This document shows positions 9,001-15,041 of a stretch of 64,000 nt of DNA, piece by piece. The notes below the pieces were generated by a model, which was not told the origin of the DNA, ran no database searches, and was given only the letters and a program-made list of their open reading frames with translations. This DNA comes from Pseudochrobactrum asaccharolyticum. GTDB lineage: Bacteria; Pseudomonadota; Alphaproteobacteria; Rhizobiales; Rhizobiaceae. Position 1 is the first letter of the stretch, and each line of letters starts with the position of its first letter. A program made the position numbers and the translations under genes. The DNA lies in the NCBI RefSeq assembly GCF_003314995.1, contig NZ_QNRH01000005.1, positions 68,633 through 132,632 of the forward strand. Reading direction: 5' to 3'.

Positions 9001-11549
9001 GCTTTATCCGTGGACGTAACCGTAAAGACGTGTTCACCCTCAACCAAATCTTCAGCTGGCGTGAAGCTCCATGTGCCATTGGCGTTTGCTGTGGTCTCGC
9101 CAATCAGCACGCCCTTGTCATAGATCTTAACGGTTGAGCCAGCTTCCGCACTGCCGCCGGATAGTTTTGGACGCACAGCGTCTGTCGTTTTACCATCAAC
9201 CACATTGCCTTTAATCGAGCCGGTATCATCCACAATTTGTGCGATTACCGGTGCGTTTGGCGCAAGCGTGTCAACAGTGACAGACCAGATCGGAGAATAA
9301 GGGCCTTCATTGCCCGCCGCATCAACTGCTTTGATGCGGAAATTATGCGCACCGTTCAGCAGATCACTCTCTGGCGTAAACGACCAGAGGCCGCCCGTAA
9401 CTTCAACTTCACCAAGCAGCGTTGTACCGTCATAGATACGCACAAGAGTGATGCCATCCACCGCCGTACCCGATACAACCGGACGCGCATCATTGGTCAG
9501 ACCACCATGTACAACATTACCGGTATGCGGTTCTGCACTGTCTTGAACTTCAGTAATCACAGCATCCGAAGCAACCGGTGCCGTTGTATCAACAGTCAGT
9601 GTGAACGGATCGGAGCTTGAACCTTCATTGCCTGCCGCATCAACGGTTTTAGCCACAAAACTGTGGCTACCTTCGGAACGTGCCGGAACATCAAAGCTCC
9701 AGTTCCCGTTCTCATCAGCCTGAACCTGACCAAGAAGTTTATCACCTTCATAAATACGGATGAAACCACTTGGCTCTGCTCCCTTACCATTCAGACGCGG
9801 CGTGGTGTCATTGGTAAAGCCTTCATGCGTGACAAGGCCGACATTCGGCTGCACATCATCGCTGGCATTGATAATCACCGGAACAAAAGCAGCATCCGGA
9901 GCCGTTACGTCAACTTCAATCGTCCATGGTGTGGAGGAAGGGCCTTCATTACCGGCTTTGTCAGTCGAGGTTACAGTAAAAACATGTGTACCTTCCGCCA
10001 GATCGGTATCCGGTGTGAAGGCCCATGTGCCATTGGCATTGGCTGTGGTCTGGCCGATCAGTGTGCTGCCATCATAGATTTTAACGATCGAACCGCCTTC
10101 AGCGCCCGAGCCTGAAAGCGTTGGTTTAGTATCATCCGTGGTTTTACCGCTACCGATAATACCCGTAACCGAGCCGACATCATCTATGATCTGTGAAATT
10201 GACGGCGCATTTGGCGCGACCGTATCAACATTCAGCTCAAAAGCCGGAGACTCTGCACTCGTATTACCAGCCTTATCAACGGCTTTCATAGTTACACTAT
10301 GTTTACCGTCCTGCAAATGAACCGCAGGCGTGAACGTCCATTTTCCATCAGTACCGACAACTGTTTTGCCGATTTCCTTGCCGTTATCATAGAAATAGAT
10401 TGTCGTTCCTGCTTCTGCGCCCTCACCTGTAAATTCAGGTGTGGCATCATTGGTCCAGCCACCGGGTGTCAGGGCAACAGGATCACCCTCTTCTTTTTCA
10501 TTGTCAAAAACGGCTTTAACCGCCGGTACCGGCGGTGCAACTGTATCGACGGTGAAGATGAATTCCGCGCTAGGCGTACTCTCGTTCTTCGCTTTATCCG
10601 TTGCCGTAAAGGTGATCTTATGCTCACCTTCAGCCAAGGCAGTTGTCGGGCGGAACGTCCAGTTACCCTGCGCATCCGCAATGGTTGTACCAAGAACTGT
10701 TGTGCCATCACGAACCGTAATCGTGGAGCCTGGTTCAGCCTTACCGCTCAGTGTCGGACGTGCATCATCAGTCACACCCTTTTCAGGGATTTTACCGGTG
10801 ATAGAACCTTCATTATCCGTATAGGACAAAGCATCCGGTGCAGCCGGAGCTACCTTGTCAACATATTCAACGACTTTCGGCGGGCTGCTTTTACCATTCG
10901 AATCCGTCACCACCGCGGTAACATTACCTGTTTCCTGAGGCTTGAGCGACGACACCGAGAATTTGCCGTCAGCACCGGCAACAACAACACGGCTGCTGCC
11001 ATCAGGGAAGGTAACAGTAACGCTGGAACCGGCCGCCGCGAGACCGGTTGCTGTGACTGTACCATCAGCATTGGCTTTGGTTGCCAGTTCAGGAGATTTC
11101 GGAGCCGGTTTTTCCGGTGTGCCTCCACCGCCGCCGCCACTGCCGCCACGCCCGCCGGTTGCAATCCCGATTGCAGCAGCACCCAGCGCCGCCAAAGCCA
11201 GCAGGTTATTGTCACCGCTGCCAGAATCTTGTGCAACACCTGAGAATTCAACTTCTGTGCCGGTTTCATCATCAACAGGAACGGTTGACTGAACAGCCTT
11301 TACCGGCCATTCGCTGCCGTCATATTTATAGACCAGCTCCAGCTTCTGCATATCCTGCGCAGTGAAAAAGCCACGAATGCGAATGACCTTGCCATTATCC
11401 TGATGGATTAACAGATCATTGCCTGCGCGGACATATTTAACAACGCTGGACGGATCTATCGCCACATAGACCGTATTACCGGATTTTGTAACAGCATGAC
11501 CTTCGCCACGAACAGAATTGGACGACGATGAAACAGGCTTCTTGGCCAT
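1..11549 (-). CDS. giant BapA-like Ig-repeat surface adhesin (C-terminus beyond left edge)
   Basis: Open without a stop from the ATG at 11549 to the left edge, at least 3,849 codons; the C-terminus is not visible. Residues 1-100 resemble the BapA-type prefix domain. An Ala/Leu-rich hydrophobic stretch (about 116-130) and a glycine-rich linker (about 132-143) follow, then one short Ig-like domain and about 34 Ig-like domains of about 105 residues. Each domain repeats an order of elements: TNDxTPTLSG, a gx-IYDNG strand, NG-W-FTP, an EG-H-FTVTATD-AGN strand, and a VDTxAP linker. Proteins of this type are normally exported by a type I system and mediate biofilm or host adhesion; no secretion gene or C-terminal signal lies in the window. 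The reading frame is kept across all repeat boundaries. Long open frames on the opposite strand are by-products of the repeats. Family is confident; ligand and exact function are unknown. Confidence 0.9.
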   Translation of the reverse strand, partial: MAKKPVSSSSNSVRGEGHAVTKSGNTVYVAIDPSSVVKYVRAGNDLLIHQDNGKVIRIRGFFTAQDMQKLELVYKYDGSEWPVKAVQSTVPVDDETGTEVEFSGVAQDSGSGDNNLLALAALGAAAIGIATGGRGGSGGGGGGTPEKPAPKSPELATKANADGTVTATGLAAAGSSVTVTFPDGSSRVVVAGADGKFSVSSLKPQETGNVTAVVTDSNGKSSPPKVVEYVDKVAPAAPDALSYTDNEGSITGKIPEKGVTDDARPTLSGKAEPGSTITVRDGTTVLGTTIADAQGNWTFRPTTALAEGEHKITFTATDKAKNESTPSAEFIFTVDTVAPPVPAVKAVFDNEKEEGDPVALTPGGWTNDATPEFTGEGAEAGTTIYFYDNGKEIGKTVVGTDGKWTFTPAVHLQDGKHSVTMKAVDKAGNTSAESPAFELNVDTVAPNAPSISQIIDDVGSVTGIIGSGKTTDDTKPTLSGSGAEGGSIVKIYDGSTLIGQTTANANGTWAFTPDTDLAEGTHVFTVTSTDKAGNEGPSSTPWTIEVDVTAPDAAFVPVIINASDDVQPNVGLVTHEGFTNDTTPRLNGKGAEPSGFIRIYEGDKLLGQVQADENGNWSFDVPARSEGSHSFVAKTVDAAGNEGSSSDPFTLTVDTTAPVASDAVITEVQDSAEPHTGNVVHGGLTNDARPVVSGTAVDGITLVRIYDGTTLLGEVEVTGGLWSFTPESDLLNGAHNFRIKAVDAAGNEGPYSPIWSVTVDTLAPNAPVIAQIVDDTGSIKGNVVDGKTTDAVRPKLSGGSAEAGSTVKIYDKGVLIGETTANANGTWSFTPAEDLVEGEHVFTVTSTDKAGNEGVPSSSWTITVDTTAPELPVISQVFDTTGDELTAGMVSGERRPTLTGEAEAGSVVTIYDNGKKVGTVVAEDDGTWSFEPKNNLGQGEHKFTVKATDAAGNSSEISEPFTFTVDTVAPDRPEITAITDDVGSITGAIKANGVTDDARPVLTGKAEAGSIVTIYDFGEAIGTVTADATGAWTFTPDADLTDGGHSFSVSATDAAGNVSPASKAFVITVDTVAPDAPQFTTGYDAVGPVIGEFNSGAIINDGRPKLSGSGAEPNAKVTIYQDGVAVALITADAGGQWNWKSDAALSDATYVFTATVTDTAGNVSAPSTGFTVSVDTVAPAAPMIEAITDNVAPIEGNVVKGGFTNDTTPTLSGSGAEANGTVRIYDGATLLGEVKADADGKWSFTPENALGSGVHSFTVVGVDAAGNVSVRSDAYSVTVDTLAPNAPAITQVLDDVGSVQGAVASGKTTDDTKPTLSGNGAEGGSIVKIYDNGVLIGQTTANASGTWAFTPDTDLIEGAHSFTVTATDAAGNESSASMPWVVVVDITPPDASFKPVISSASDDVLPVTGEIKNGETTNDTNPRLNGTGAEANGFIRIYEGTTLLGQVQADENGNWSFDVPTRPDGSHSFVAKTVDAAGNEGSSSDAFTLTIDTKAPTASDAVITQVLDAAEPHTGNIEHNGLTNDARPVISGTAIDGVTLVRIYDGTTLLGEVEVNGGTWSFTPDSDLSNGVHNFRIKAVDAAGNEGPYSPTWSVTVDTTAPNAPSITAVSDDQGDLQGNVGDGKTTDDRRPTLSGGSAEAGSTVKIYDKGVLIGETTANANGTWSFTPTTDLAEGSHVFTVTATDKAGNEGVPSASFSVVVDTVAPEQPSIVKIVNAAGEELTADMITSERRPILSGEAEAGSVVTIYDNGKKIGTVVAEDDGTWSFELKSNLAQGAHDFTVKATDASGIWSYTPVNALGNGVHTFTVVGVDGAGNVSVRSEAYSVTVDTLAPNAPAITQVMDDVGSVTGAVASGKTTDDTKPTISGSGAEGGATVKIYDKGVLLGETTANANGTWSFTPATDLAEGVHTFTATVTDQAGNESSASMPWSIEVDVTGPDAKFKPEIKSASDDVLPDTGLVEHNGFTNDTTPRLNGVDAEPNGFIRIYSGGKLLGQVQADASGNWTFDVPTLTEGAHSFIATTVDAAGNEGASSAAFTLTVDTTAPTGADAKITEVMDDVDLHTGNIAHNGLTNDARPVISGTAEAGISLVRLYDGTTLLGEVKVTGGVWSFAVESDLANGVHNFRVKAVDAAGNEGPYSPSWTVTVDTTAPVAPTITQVLDDVGSVTGAVGSGKTTDDTKPTISGSGAEGGSIVKIYDGTTLLGQTIANANGTWSFTPTTDLSEGVHTFTATSTDAAGNEGTASMPWSIEVDLTGPDASFKPKILNASDDVLPNTGLLTNGEFTNDTTPRLNGDGAEANGLIRIYSDGKLLGTVQADKDGNWSFDVPTLSEGKHDFIATTVDAAGNEGTSSEVFSLTVDTKAPVASDAEITAVTDAVEPHVGNIASGGLTNDARPVVSGTAKDGVTLVRIYDGTTLLGEVAVTDGAWTFKSESDLSNGVHNFRIKAVDAAGNEGPYSPTWSVTVDTAAPNAPSITTVYDDVNAVTGNVADGKSTDDLRPTLSGGSAEAGSTVKIYDKGVLIGETIANSNGTWTFTPATDLAEGSHVFTVTSTDKAGNESVPSAGWTIHIDLSVPKTPEITQIWDDTNPGIGPVGKGETTNDTTPTLSGKADAGTVVKIFVNGTLLGETVATAAGTWTYTGFVSDGTHTFTVQSVNAVGTESALSEPFTIVVSTAVPGTPSITEVSDDVGTVTGKVDNGKTTDDTKPTISGTADANATVNIYDNGALLGQAKADGDGKWTFTPATDLSEGGHAFTAKVVDGAGTEGQPSFPYTITVDTTAPEAPQFTSGYDAVGPVTGEFGDGAIINDGRPKLSGSGAEANAVVSIYQDGVLVGTVKADAGGQWSWRSPAALSDATYAFTATVTDAAGNVSAASNPFSVTVDTVAPAAPKIEAVTDDVAPVEGNVVKGGFTNDTTPTISGSGAEANGTVRIYDGATLLGEVQADASGIWSYTPVNALGNGVHTFTVVGVDGAGNVSVRSEAYSVTVDTLAPNAPAITQVMDDVGSVTGAVASGKTTDDTKPTISGSGAEGGATVKIYDKGVLLGETTANANGTWSFTPATDLAEGVHTFTATVTDQAGNESSASMPWSIEVDVTGPDAKFKPEIKSASDDVLPDTGLVEHNGFTNDTTPRLNGVDAEPNGFIRIYSGGKLLGQVQADASGNWTFDVPTLTEGAHSFIATTVDAAGNEGASSAAFTLTVDTTAPTGADAKITEVMDDVDLHTGNIAHNGLTNDARPVISGTAEAGISLVRLYDGTTLLGEVKVTGGVWSFAVESDLANGVHNFRVKAVDAAGNEGPYSPSWTVTVDTTAPVAPTITQVLDDVGSVTGAVGSGKTTDDTKPTISGSGAEGGSIVKIYDGTTLLGQTIANANGTWSFTPTTDLSEGVHTFTATSTDAAGNEGTASMPWSIEVDLTGPDASFKPKILNASDDVLPNTGLLTNGEFTNDTTPRLNGDGAEANGLIRIYSDGKLLGTVQADKDGNWSFDVPTLSEGKHDFIATTVDAAGNEGTSSEVFSLTVDTKAPVASDAEITAVTDAVEPHVGNIASGGLTNDARPVVSGTAKDGVTLVRIYDGTTLLGEVAVTDGAWTFKSESDLSNGVHNFRIKAVDAAGNEGPYSPTWSVTVDTAAPNAPSITTVYDDVNAVTGNVADGKSTDDLRPTLSGGSAEAGSTVKIYDKGVLIGETIANSNGTWTFTPATDLAEGSHVFTVTSTDKAGNESVPSAGWTIHIDLSVPKTPEITQIWDDTNPGIGPVGKGETTNDTTPTLSGKADAGTVVKIFVNGTLLGETVATAAGTWTYTGFVSDGTHTFTVQSVNAVGTESALSEPFTIVVSTAVPGTPSITEVSDDVGTV
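4..2722 (-). repeat. first copy of 2.7-kb identical block in adhesin gene
   Basis: By eye, and from identical translations in several frames, this block matches 3475-6193 base for base at an offset of 3,471 bp (1,157 codons, in frame, about 11 Ig domains). Base 3 is the first mismatch at the left (g here, c at 3474, synonymous for valine). Whether identity resumes beyond the window edge cannot be seen. Confidence 0.88.
3475..6193 (-). repeat. second copy of 2.7-kb identical block in adhesin gene
   Basis: Matches 4-2722. The match ends at 6193, where the copies continue as cctgaacttc (after 2722) and tcgctttaac (after 6193). The right-hand end is the out-of-register domain junction described separately. 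Confidence 0.88.
6182..6205 (-). other. out-of-register Ig-domain junction in adhesin
   Basis: Read on the minus strand, a domain that has already passed its W-F strand and reached FTVKATDA continues directly as SGIWSYTP, the W strand of a different domain. About 22 residues are therefore duplicated inside one domain, giving 127 instead of about 105 residues. The join falls where gcatcgg is shared by the ADASG and ATDA-type sites. The frame is kept. Confidence 0.75.
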
Positions 11550-11557
11550 TCAGATAA

Positions 11558-11574
11558 CTCCGGTTTAAAACCGG
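11558..11574 (-). promoter_or_regulatory. adhesin ribosome binding site overlapped by a palindrome
   Basis: GGAG (minus strand, 11561-11558) lies 8 nt before the adhesin ATG. The 15-nt palindrome 11560-11574 (ccggtttaaaaccgg) overlaps its first two bases and could fold as a 5-bp stem with a 5-nt loop partly hiding the site. The structure is seen; any regulatory effect is inference. Confidence 0.4.
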
Positions 11575-12190
11575 CAGGTAGGTTCAATGAGACCAGCGCA
11601 TCAGATTTGTAAAGAAACCTTCCAAAACCAATGCATTCTTTGCCTTCATTCTTGCGACCTGCACAGAAAAAAGACCCACCAATAGCGATGGGAATACATA
11701 ACCGGACTATATCCACATAAAAAACAGGTTGTATTTGACTCTAGATTCGCCAATTTTATTATTAGTCATTTCTAACCGATTATCTTCGAAAATGAGAGGA
11801 TAAGGCGCGAATCTCTGTTTACTTTTTGTTAACTATTAGCCCCTTATAAGAATCGACTCTTATTTATGAAACTTCATAAACCATATGTTTTTAAGAGTTT
11901 TTTACGTTAATACACCGCAAATACTGATTGCGGCTGACAAAATTATTATAATTTTTAAAACAAATTTTCGAACGAAAGATTGCTCATATTGAGTATGTAG
12001 TTTCCTCTGACGACCACATACGTATTTTATCACATACGCATTTTGCACACTTATAAGTTGTAAAATTGACTCATATTATCAGAATATCAAAAACCTCTGC
12101 TTTTACGCCTGATCATTATCTTGACAGTCAAATTTATAACACCTTTCCAAGACTCACATTTATCCTGTAGTTTTTCAGCCCATATACAAA
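11575..12190. other. AT-rich intergenic region upstream of the adhesin
   Basis: About 600 bp without a credible gene, far more AT-rich than the flanking coding DNA, with several short inverted repeats (for example taagaatcgactctta near 11847 and atgaaacttcat near 11866). It must hold the adhesin promoter and its control sites, but I could not assign a specific promoter or operator. Confidence 0.5.
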
Positions 12191-12222
12191 ACAAAAAAAG
12201 CGCGGGTGTGTGCCCGCGCTTT
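12191..12222 (-). terminator. rho-independent terminator of the AraC-type gene
   Basis: Perfect 10-bp stem (12197-12206 with 12213-12222, GC core gcgcggg/cccgcgc) with a 6-nt loop, followed on the minus strand by a run of seven T. It lies 30 bp after the AraC-type stop codon. Confidence 0.85.
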
Positions 12223-12251
12223 GACAATCGTTTTGGCAGAAAGTGCTGCTA

Positions 12252-13232
12252 CTACTCGTTATACTCTTTACGGAATGCCGATGGTGTCATACCCACCTCG
12301 CGTTTGAATGAAACAGAAAGATGCGCCGGATCAGCAAAACCGCAAGCGATCGCAATATGCGAGATCGGCAATTCCTGCTGCCTTAAAAGCTCACGTGCAT
12401 TACGAATGCGCAACAGATAGAGGTAACGCGCAGGCGTACAATGCATGGACACCTTGAACCGGCGAATGAAATTCGTACGGCTTACACCTGCGATAACCGC
12501 CAGATCATTAATGCCAATATCGCTGGCCAGATTTTCCTGCATATATTCCAAAACACGGCGTAACTGGCTTGGTTTAAGACGGTCTACGGAATGCTTGTAG
12601 AGCGCCTCATTCGAACTATCGACATATTTACTCAGAAAATCCGCAGCCAATGCACGCGCCAGATAATCTGTCTGCAGCTGGTTTTTCTGCGCAGGTGACG
12701 ACAATGTCCCGCTCAGCACACGCATCAGCATACTTAAGTTTGTATCACTCTTGGCAAAGATCGGCAGAGTATCAAACTGACGTTCACTCGAATGATAAAG
12801 TTCTGCTTTAACTTCTTCTACCAGTGACTGTTTCAAAAAAATATGAACAGCCTGTACCGGCGCTTCTACTTTGACTTCAATCGGCATATTAGCACCGGCA
12901 ACACAAACATCATAAGGGGCTATGATGGAGTGTTCTTCCCGGCCGCCGAACCTTCTGCCGACATGCGTAATATTGAGAGCCATAGTAAACCACAGGCCGG
13001 ACATGGCGCCGTAGGTGAATTGATTGGGTTGCTCCTCAGTCAAGGCAACACAAATATTTGAGGACATCGGAATACTGTCACTAGACTTGAGGACAGTAAC
13101 ATCTTTATTTTCCGCTATACTCGTTTGATCTACTGTAAAGCAATGATTGACTGAAGCCTGTTTAAAGGCTGATCCGTTATCATGTAACGGTACAGATAGA
13201 TTAGAGGATTCACTGTAAAAGGCGGTATGCAT
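12252..13232 (-). CDS. AraC/XylS-family transcriptional regulator
   Basis: 326 aa. The C-terminal 100 residues (about 222-322) form the double helix-turn-helix DNA-binding domain. The first helix pair is in INDLAVIAGVSRTNFIRRFK; the second ends with the family signature IACGFADPAHLSVSFKREVG followed by TPSAFRK. The N-terminal 200 residues resemble the cupin-like sensor half of AraC_binding_2 proteins; no ligand can be inferred. The ATG at 13232 has AAAGGA about 8 nt upstream. The gene is isolated between two AT-rich gaps and has its own terminator. It is co-oriented with the adhesin and lies upstream of its control region, so it is a candidate adhesin regulator, but nothing in the sequence proves this. 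Confidence 0.85.
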   Translation of the reverse strand: MHTAFYSESSNLSVPLHDNGSAFKQASVNHCFTVDQTSIAENKDVTVLKSSDSIPMSSNICVALTEEQPNQFTYGAMSGLWFTMALNITHVGRRFGGREEHSIIAPYDVCVAGANMPIEVKVEAPVQAVHIFLKQSLVEEVKAELYHSSERQFDTLPIFAKSDTNLSMLMRVLSGTLSSPAQKNQLQTDYLARALAADFLSKYVDSSNEALYKHSVDRLKPSQLRRVLEYMQENLASDIGINDLAVIAGVSRTNFIRRFKVSMHCTPARYLYLLRIRNARELLRQQELPISHIAIACGFADPAHLSVSFKREVGMTPSAFRKEYNE

Positions 13233-13891
13233 TCAGGATCCTTTAATAAGGGGGCGAACTAACTTAAATTAGATCACGTTATATTCTTATATTCCAGACA
13301 AAATTATACAAAACCAATATAAAAATATATATGCATTGCAAGTGTGTATAAACTTGACAAGTTTTCCCTTAAAAAATGGAAATCATGTAATTTCTAATTT
13401 ATTTATTTCTAAAATTAACATTTAGCAATATCACCTATTAATACATTGATTTAATTTAGTAAAATACGATTATAGAATTTAAAAACCCCAATGGAAAAGT
13501 CATCTTTTTGACCCGAATATAAAAAATTCAAGCCATTGAGTGCCGGCTTCATACGACCAAAGTACGAGATAAATTCGTCATAAAGGCAATAATTACTTAG
13601 TCTTACAGTTCGCTCCCCTGACAGCTTTCCCGCTAAACATTCACGTTTATATGCCTCTTAGAGAGAATCACTATTACATTTAGTCAGCGTATAAAATTGT
13701 GAAAAGCGGTCTCAATTAGGCAACGCACCTCAGGTTAAAATCAATTTTGTTAACCCGTAACCAACTAAAGATCGCAGACATGCCGCATATTATTTGGCTA
13801 CAATCATGTACACACACTGGACTCTTAAAACTACACTACGATCATCCTGCACCAAGGCCTGCAACTCTTTGTATATACATGATTGCAGATA
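13233..13891. other. AT-rich intergenic region upstream of the AraC-type gene
   Basis: About 660 bp, very AT-rich between about 13250 and 13530, with no open frame that looks protein-like on either strand. It should contain the AraC-type promoter near 13240-13330. I see no tRNA, repeat or recognised regulatory RNA in it. Confidence 0.5.
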
Positions 13892-13929
13892 CAAAAAGGG
13901 CCGCATTTGAGATAAACGCAGCCCTTTTC
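13892..13929 (-). terminator. terminator of the L,D-transpeptidase gene
   Basis: Imperfect stem-loop: aaaagggc/gcccttt outer arms and gcattt/aaacgc inner arms with one mismatch between them, followed on the minus strand by a T run. It lies 19 bp beyond the stop codon. Confidence 0.75.
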
Positions 13930-13947
13930 AAATTTTATAATACTGAA

Positions 13948-14670
13948 TTACGCGCCGGCCATTACTGAATGCGCCTGCCCTGTTTTACTCAGATCAGGAA
14001 TAACGACAATATCACTGCCATCACGCACATTATCATAAAGATGCATCACATCCTGATTGACCATGCGGATACAACCGGACGAAACAGACTTGCCGATTGT
14101 CCAATATTCCGGTGAACCGTGAATACGGTAAATGGTGTCTCTGCCGTCTTTATGAATGTAATGCGCACGGGCACCAAGCGGATTATTCAGACCAGGCCCC
14201 ATGCCGCCATTGGCAATGCTATATGGCTGCAAGGCAGGGTTACGTGCAACCATTTCATCTGGTGGTGTCCAGCGTGGCCATTTACGCTTATAGGCGATTT
14301 TAGCGCGGCCGGACCAGGCATAACCGTCTTTACCAACGCCGATACCATAACGGGTAGCACGGCCACCTGGCTTGATATGATAAAGATACTTATTCGGAGT
14401 ATCGACAACCACAGTGCCCGGCTTTTCATCGGTCATGTAATCGACTTCAGCACGCCAGAATTTTTCCGGAATCTTTGATACATCGACTTCAGGGATCTGA
14501 TAGCCTTCATCCCAAACCGCATAATACATCGCTGGGGTGACGGGTTTGACTTTATTAGCCGCCAGCTCAGCAGCCGGGCGCTTTGTTTCACCGGTTGACA
14601 CACAGCCGGTCAAAGCAAGCGCACTGGCCCCCAACAAAAAATGACGGCGGGAGAATGCAAAATCAGACAT
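13948..14670 (-). CDS. L,D-transpeptidase (YkuD/ErfK family) lipoprotein
   Basis: 240 aa. The N-terminus combines a twin-arginine-like motif (SRRHFLLG) with a lipobox ending LTGC, giving Cys23 as the likely lipidated residue; the protein should sit in the periplasm on a membrane. The YkuD catalytic domain fills the C-terminal two thirds. Its signature HGSPEYW precedes SSGCIRM, with catalytic Cys200. Such enzymes form 3-3 cross-links in peptidoglycan or attach proteins such as Braun-type lipoproteins to it. The gene is monocistronic with its own terminator. A consensus CtrA box lies 50 bp before the start, which would tie expression to the cell cycle; this is inferred from the motif alone. Confidence 0.92.
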   Translation of the reverse strand: MSDFAFSRRHFLLGASALALTGCVSTGETKRPAAELAANKVKPVTPAMYYAVWDEGYQIPEVDVSKIPEKFWRAEVDYMTDEKPGTVVVDTPNKYLYHIKPGGRATRYGIGVGKDGYAWSGRAKIAYKRKWPRWTPPDEMVARNPALQPYSIANGGMGPGLNNPLGARAHYIHKDGRDTIYRIHGSPEYWTIGKSVSSGCIRMVNQDVMHLYDNVRDGSDIVVIPDLSKTGQAHSVMAGA

Positions 14671-14719
14671 TTATAGCTCAATCTTAATTGGTATTGACCC
14701 TGAATTAGCATGCCTGTCC

Positions 14720-14734
14720 TTAAGTCAGTCTTAA
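14720..14734 (-). promoter_or_regulatory. consensus CtrA box upstream of the L,D-transpeptidase gene
   Basis: TTAA-N7-TTAA (14720-14723 and 14731-14734) is the full binding consensus of CtrA, the alphaproteobacterial cell-cycle regulator. On the minus strand it is followed 12 nt later by GCTAATTC, close to the alphaproteobacterial -10 consensus GCTANAWC. The box is 50 bp upstream of the start codon. Confidence 0.6.
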
Positions 14735-14984
14735 GGGCAATCACAGGATCTATCGCTTCATTCATTTATCTTGACTGAACAAGCCGGTACAAATGCTCTG
14801 CACGCTTTTCATTCAGCAGTTCTCAAAAACCTGAATAGCCACATCTATGACAACAACATGGTAAAAACGGAATTAACGTGAGAAGAATTAGTTTTTGACC
14901 TGCGCTGTGGCATTTATAACAACACATACAGAGTCAAAATCATCATCTGAGCAGAAGCAACCCTTTACGGTTTCCTCAAAAGCA
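14735..14984. other. intergenic stretch with no recognised feature
   Basis: About 250 bp between the CtrA box and the oxoprolinase terminator. No gene, repeat or RNA was recognised. Confidence 0.5.
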
Positions 14985-15017
14985 CAAAGCCCTTTGCTTA
15001 TAAAACAAAGGGCTTTG
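14985..15017 (-). terminator. stem-loop terminator after the oxoprolinase gene
   Basis: Perfect 12-bp inverted repeat (caaagccctttg, 14985-14996, with caaagggctttg, 15006-15017) and a 9-nt loop, 25 bp after the stop codon. The T run on the minus strand is short (TGCTTTT). Confidence 0.75.
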
Positions 15018-15041
15018 CCTGATTCATAAGGGTTTTATTGC

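Larger units (their letters stand above)
57..10862 (-). repeat. array of about 34 Ig-like domain repeats (period about 315 bp)
   Basis: The VDT-AP linker codons recur on the minus strand near 10855, 10540, 10224, 9908, 9585, 9266, 8953, 8650, 8338, 8020, 7705, 7398, 7070, 6754, 6439, 6058, 5741 and so on to 57, mostly 305-325 bp apart. Recurrent domain types follow one another in a fixed order, so the array also has a higher-order repeat of about 11 domains. One interval (6058-6439, 381 bp) is abnormally long. Confidence 0.85.

Noticed and set aside
1-10862. Possible CRISPR or satellite array because of dense repeats
   Set aside because: The repeat period is about 315 bp, the repeats are coding, in frame and only partly conserved; there are no short identical repeats with unique spacers.
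12121-12420. Small plus-strand open frame of 99 codons
   Set aside because: It crosses the AraC-type terminator and then runs antisense through the helix-turn-helix coding region.
13747-13968. Small plus-strand open frame of 73 codons
   Set aside because: It has no RBS, runs through the terminator of the L,D-transpeptidase gene and overlaps that gene's 3' end; the translation is unlike a protein family.
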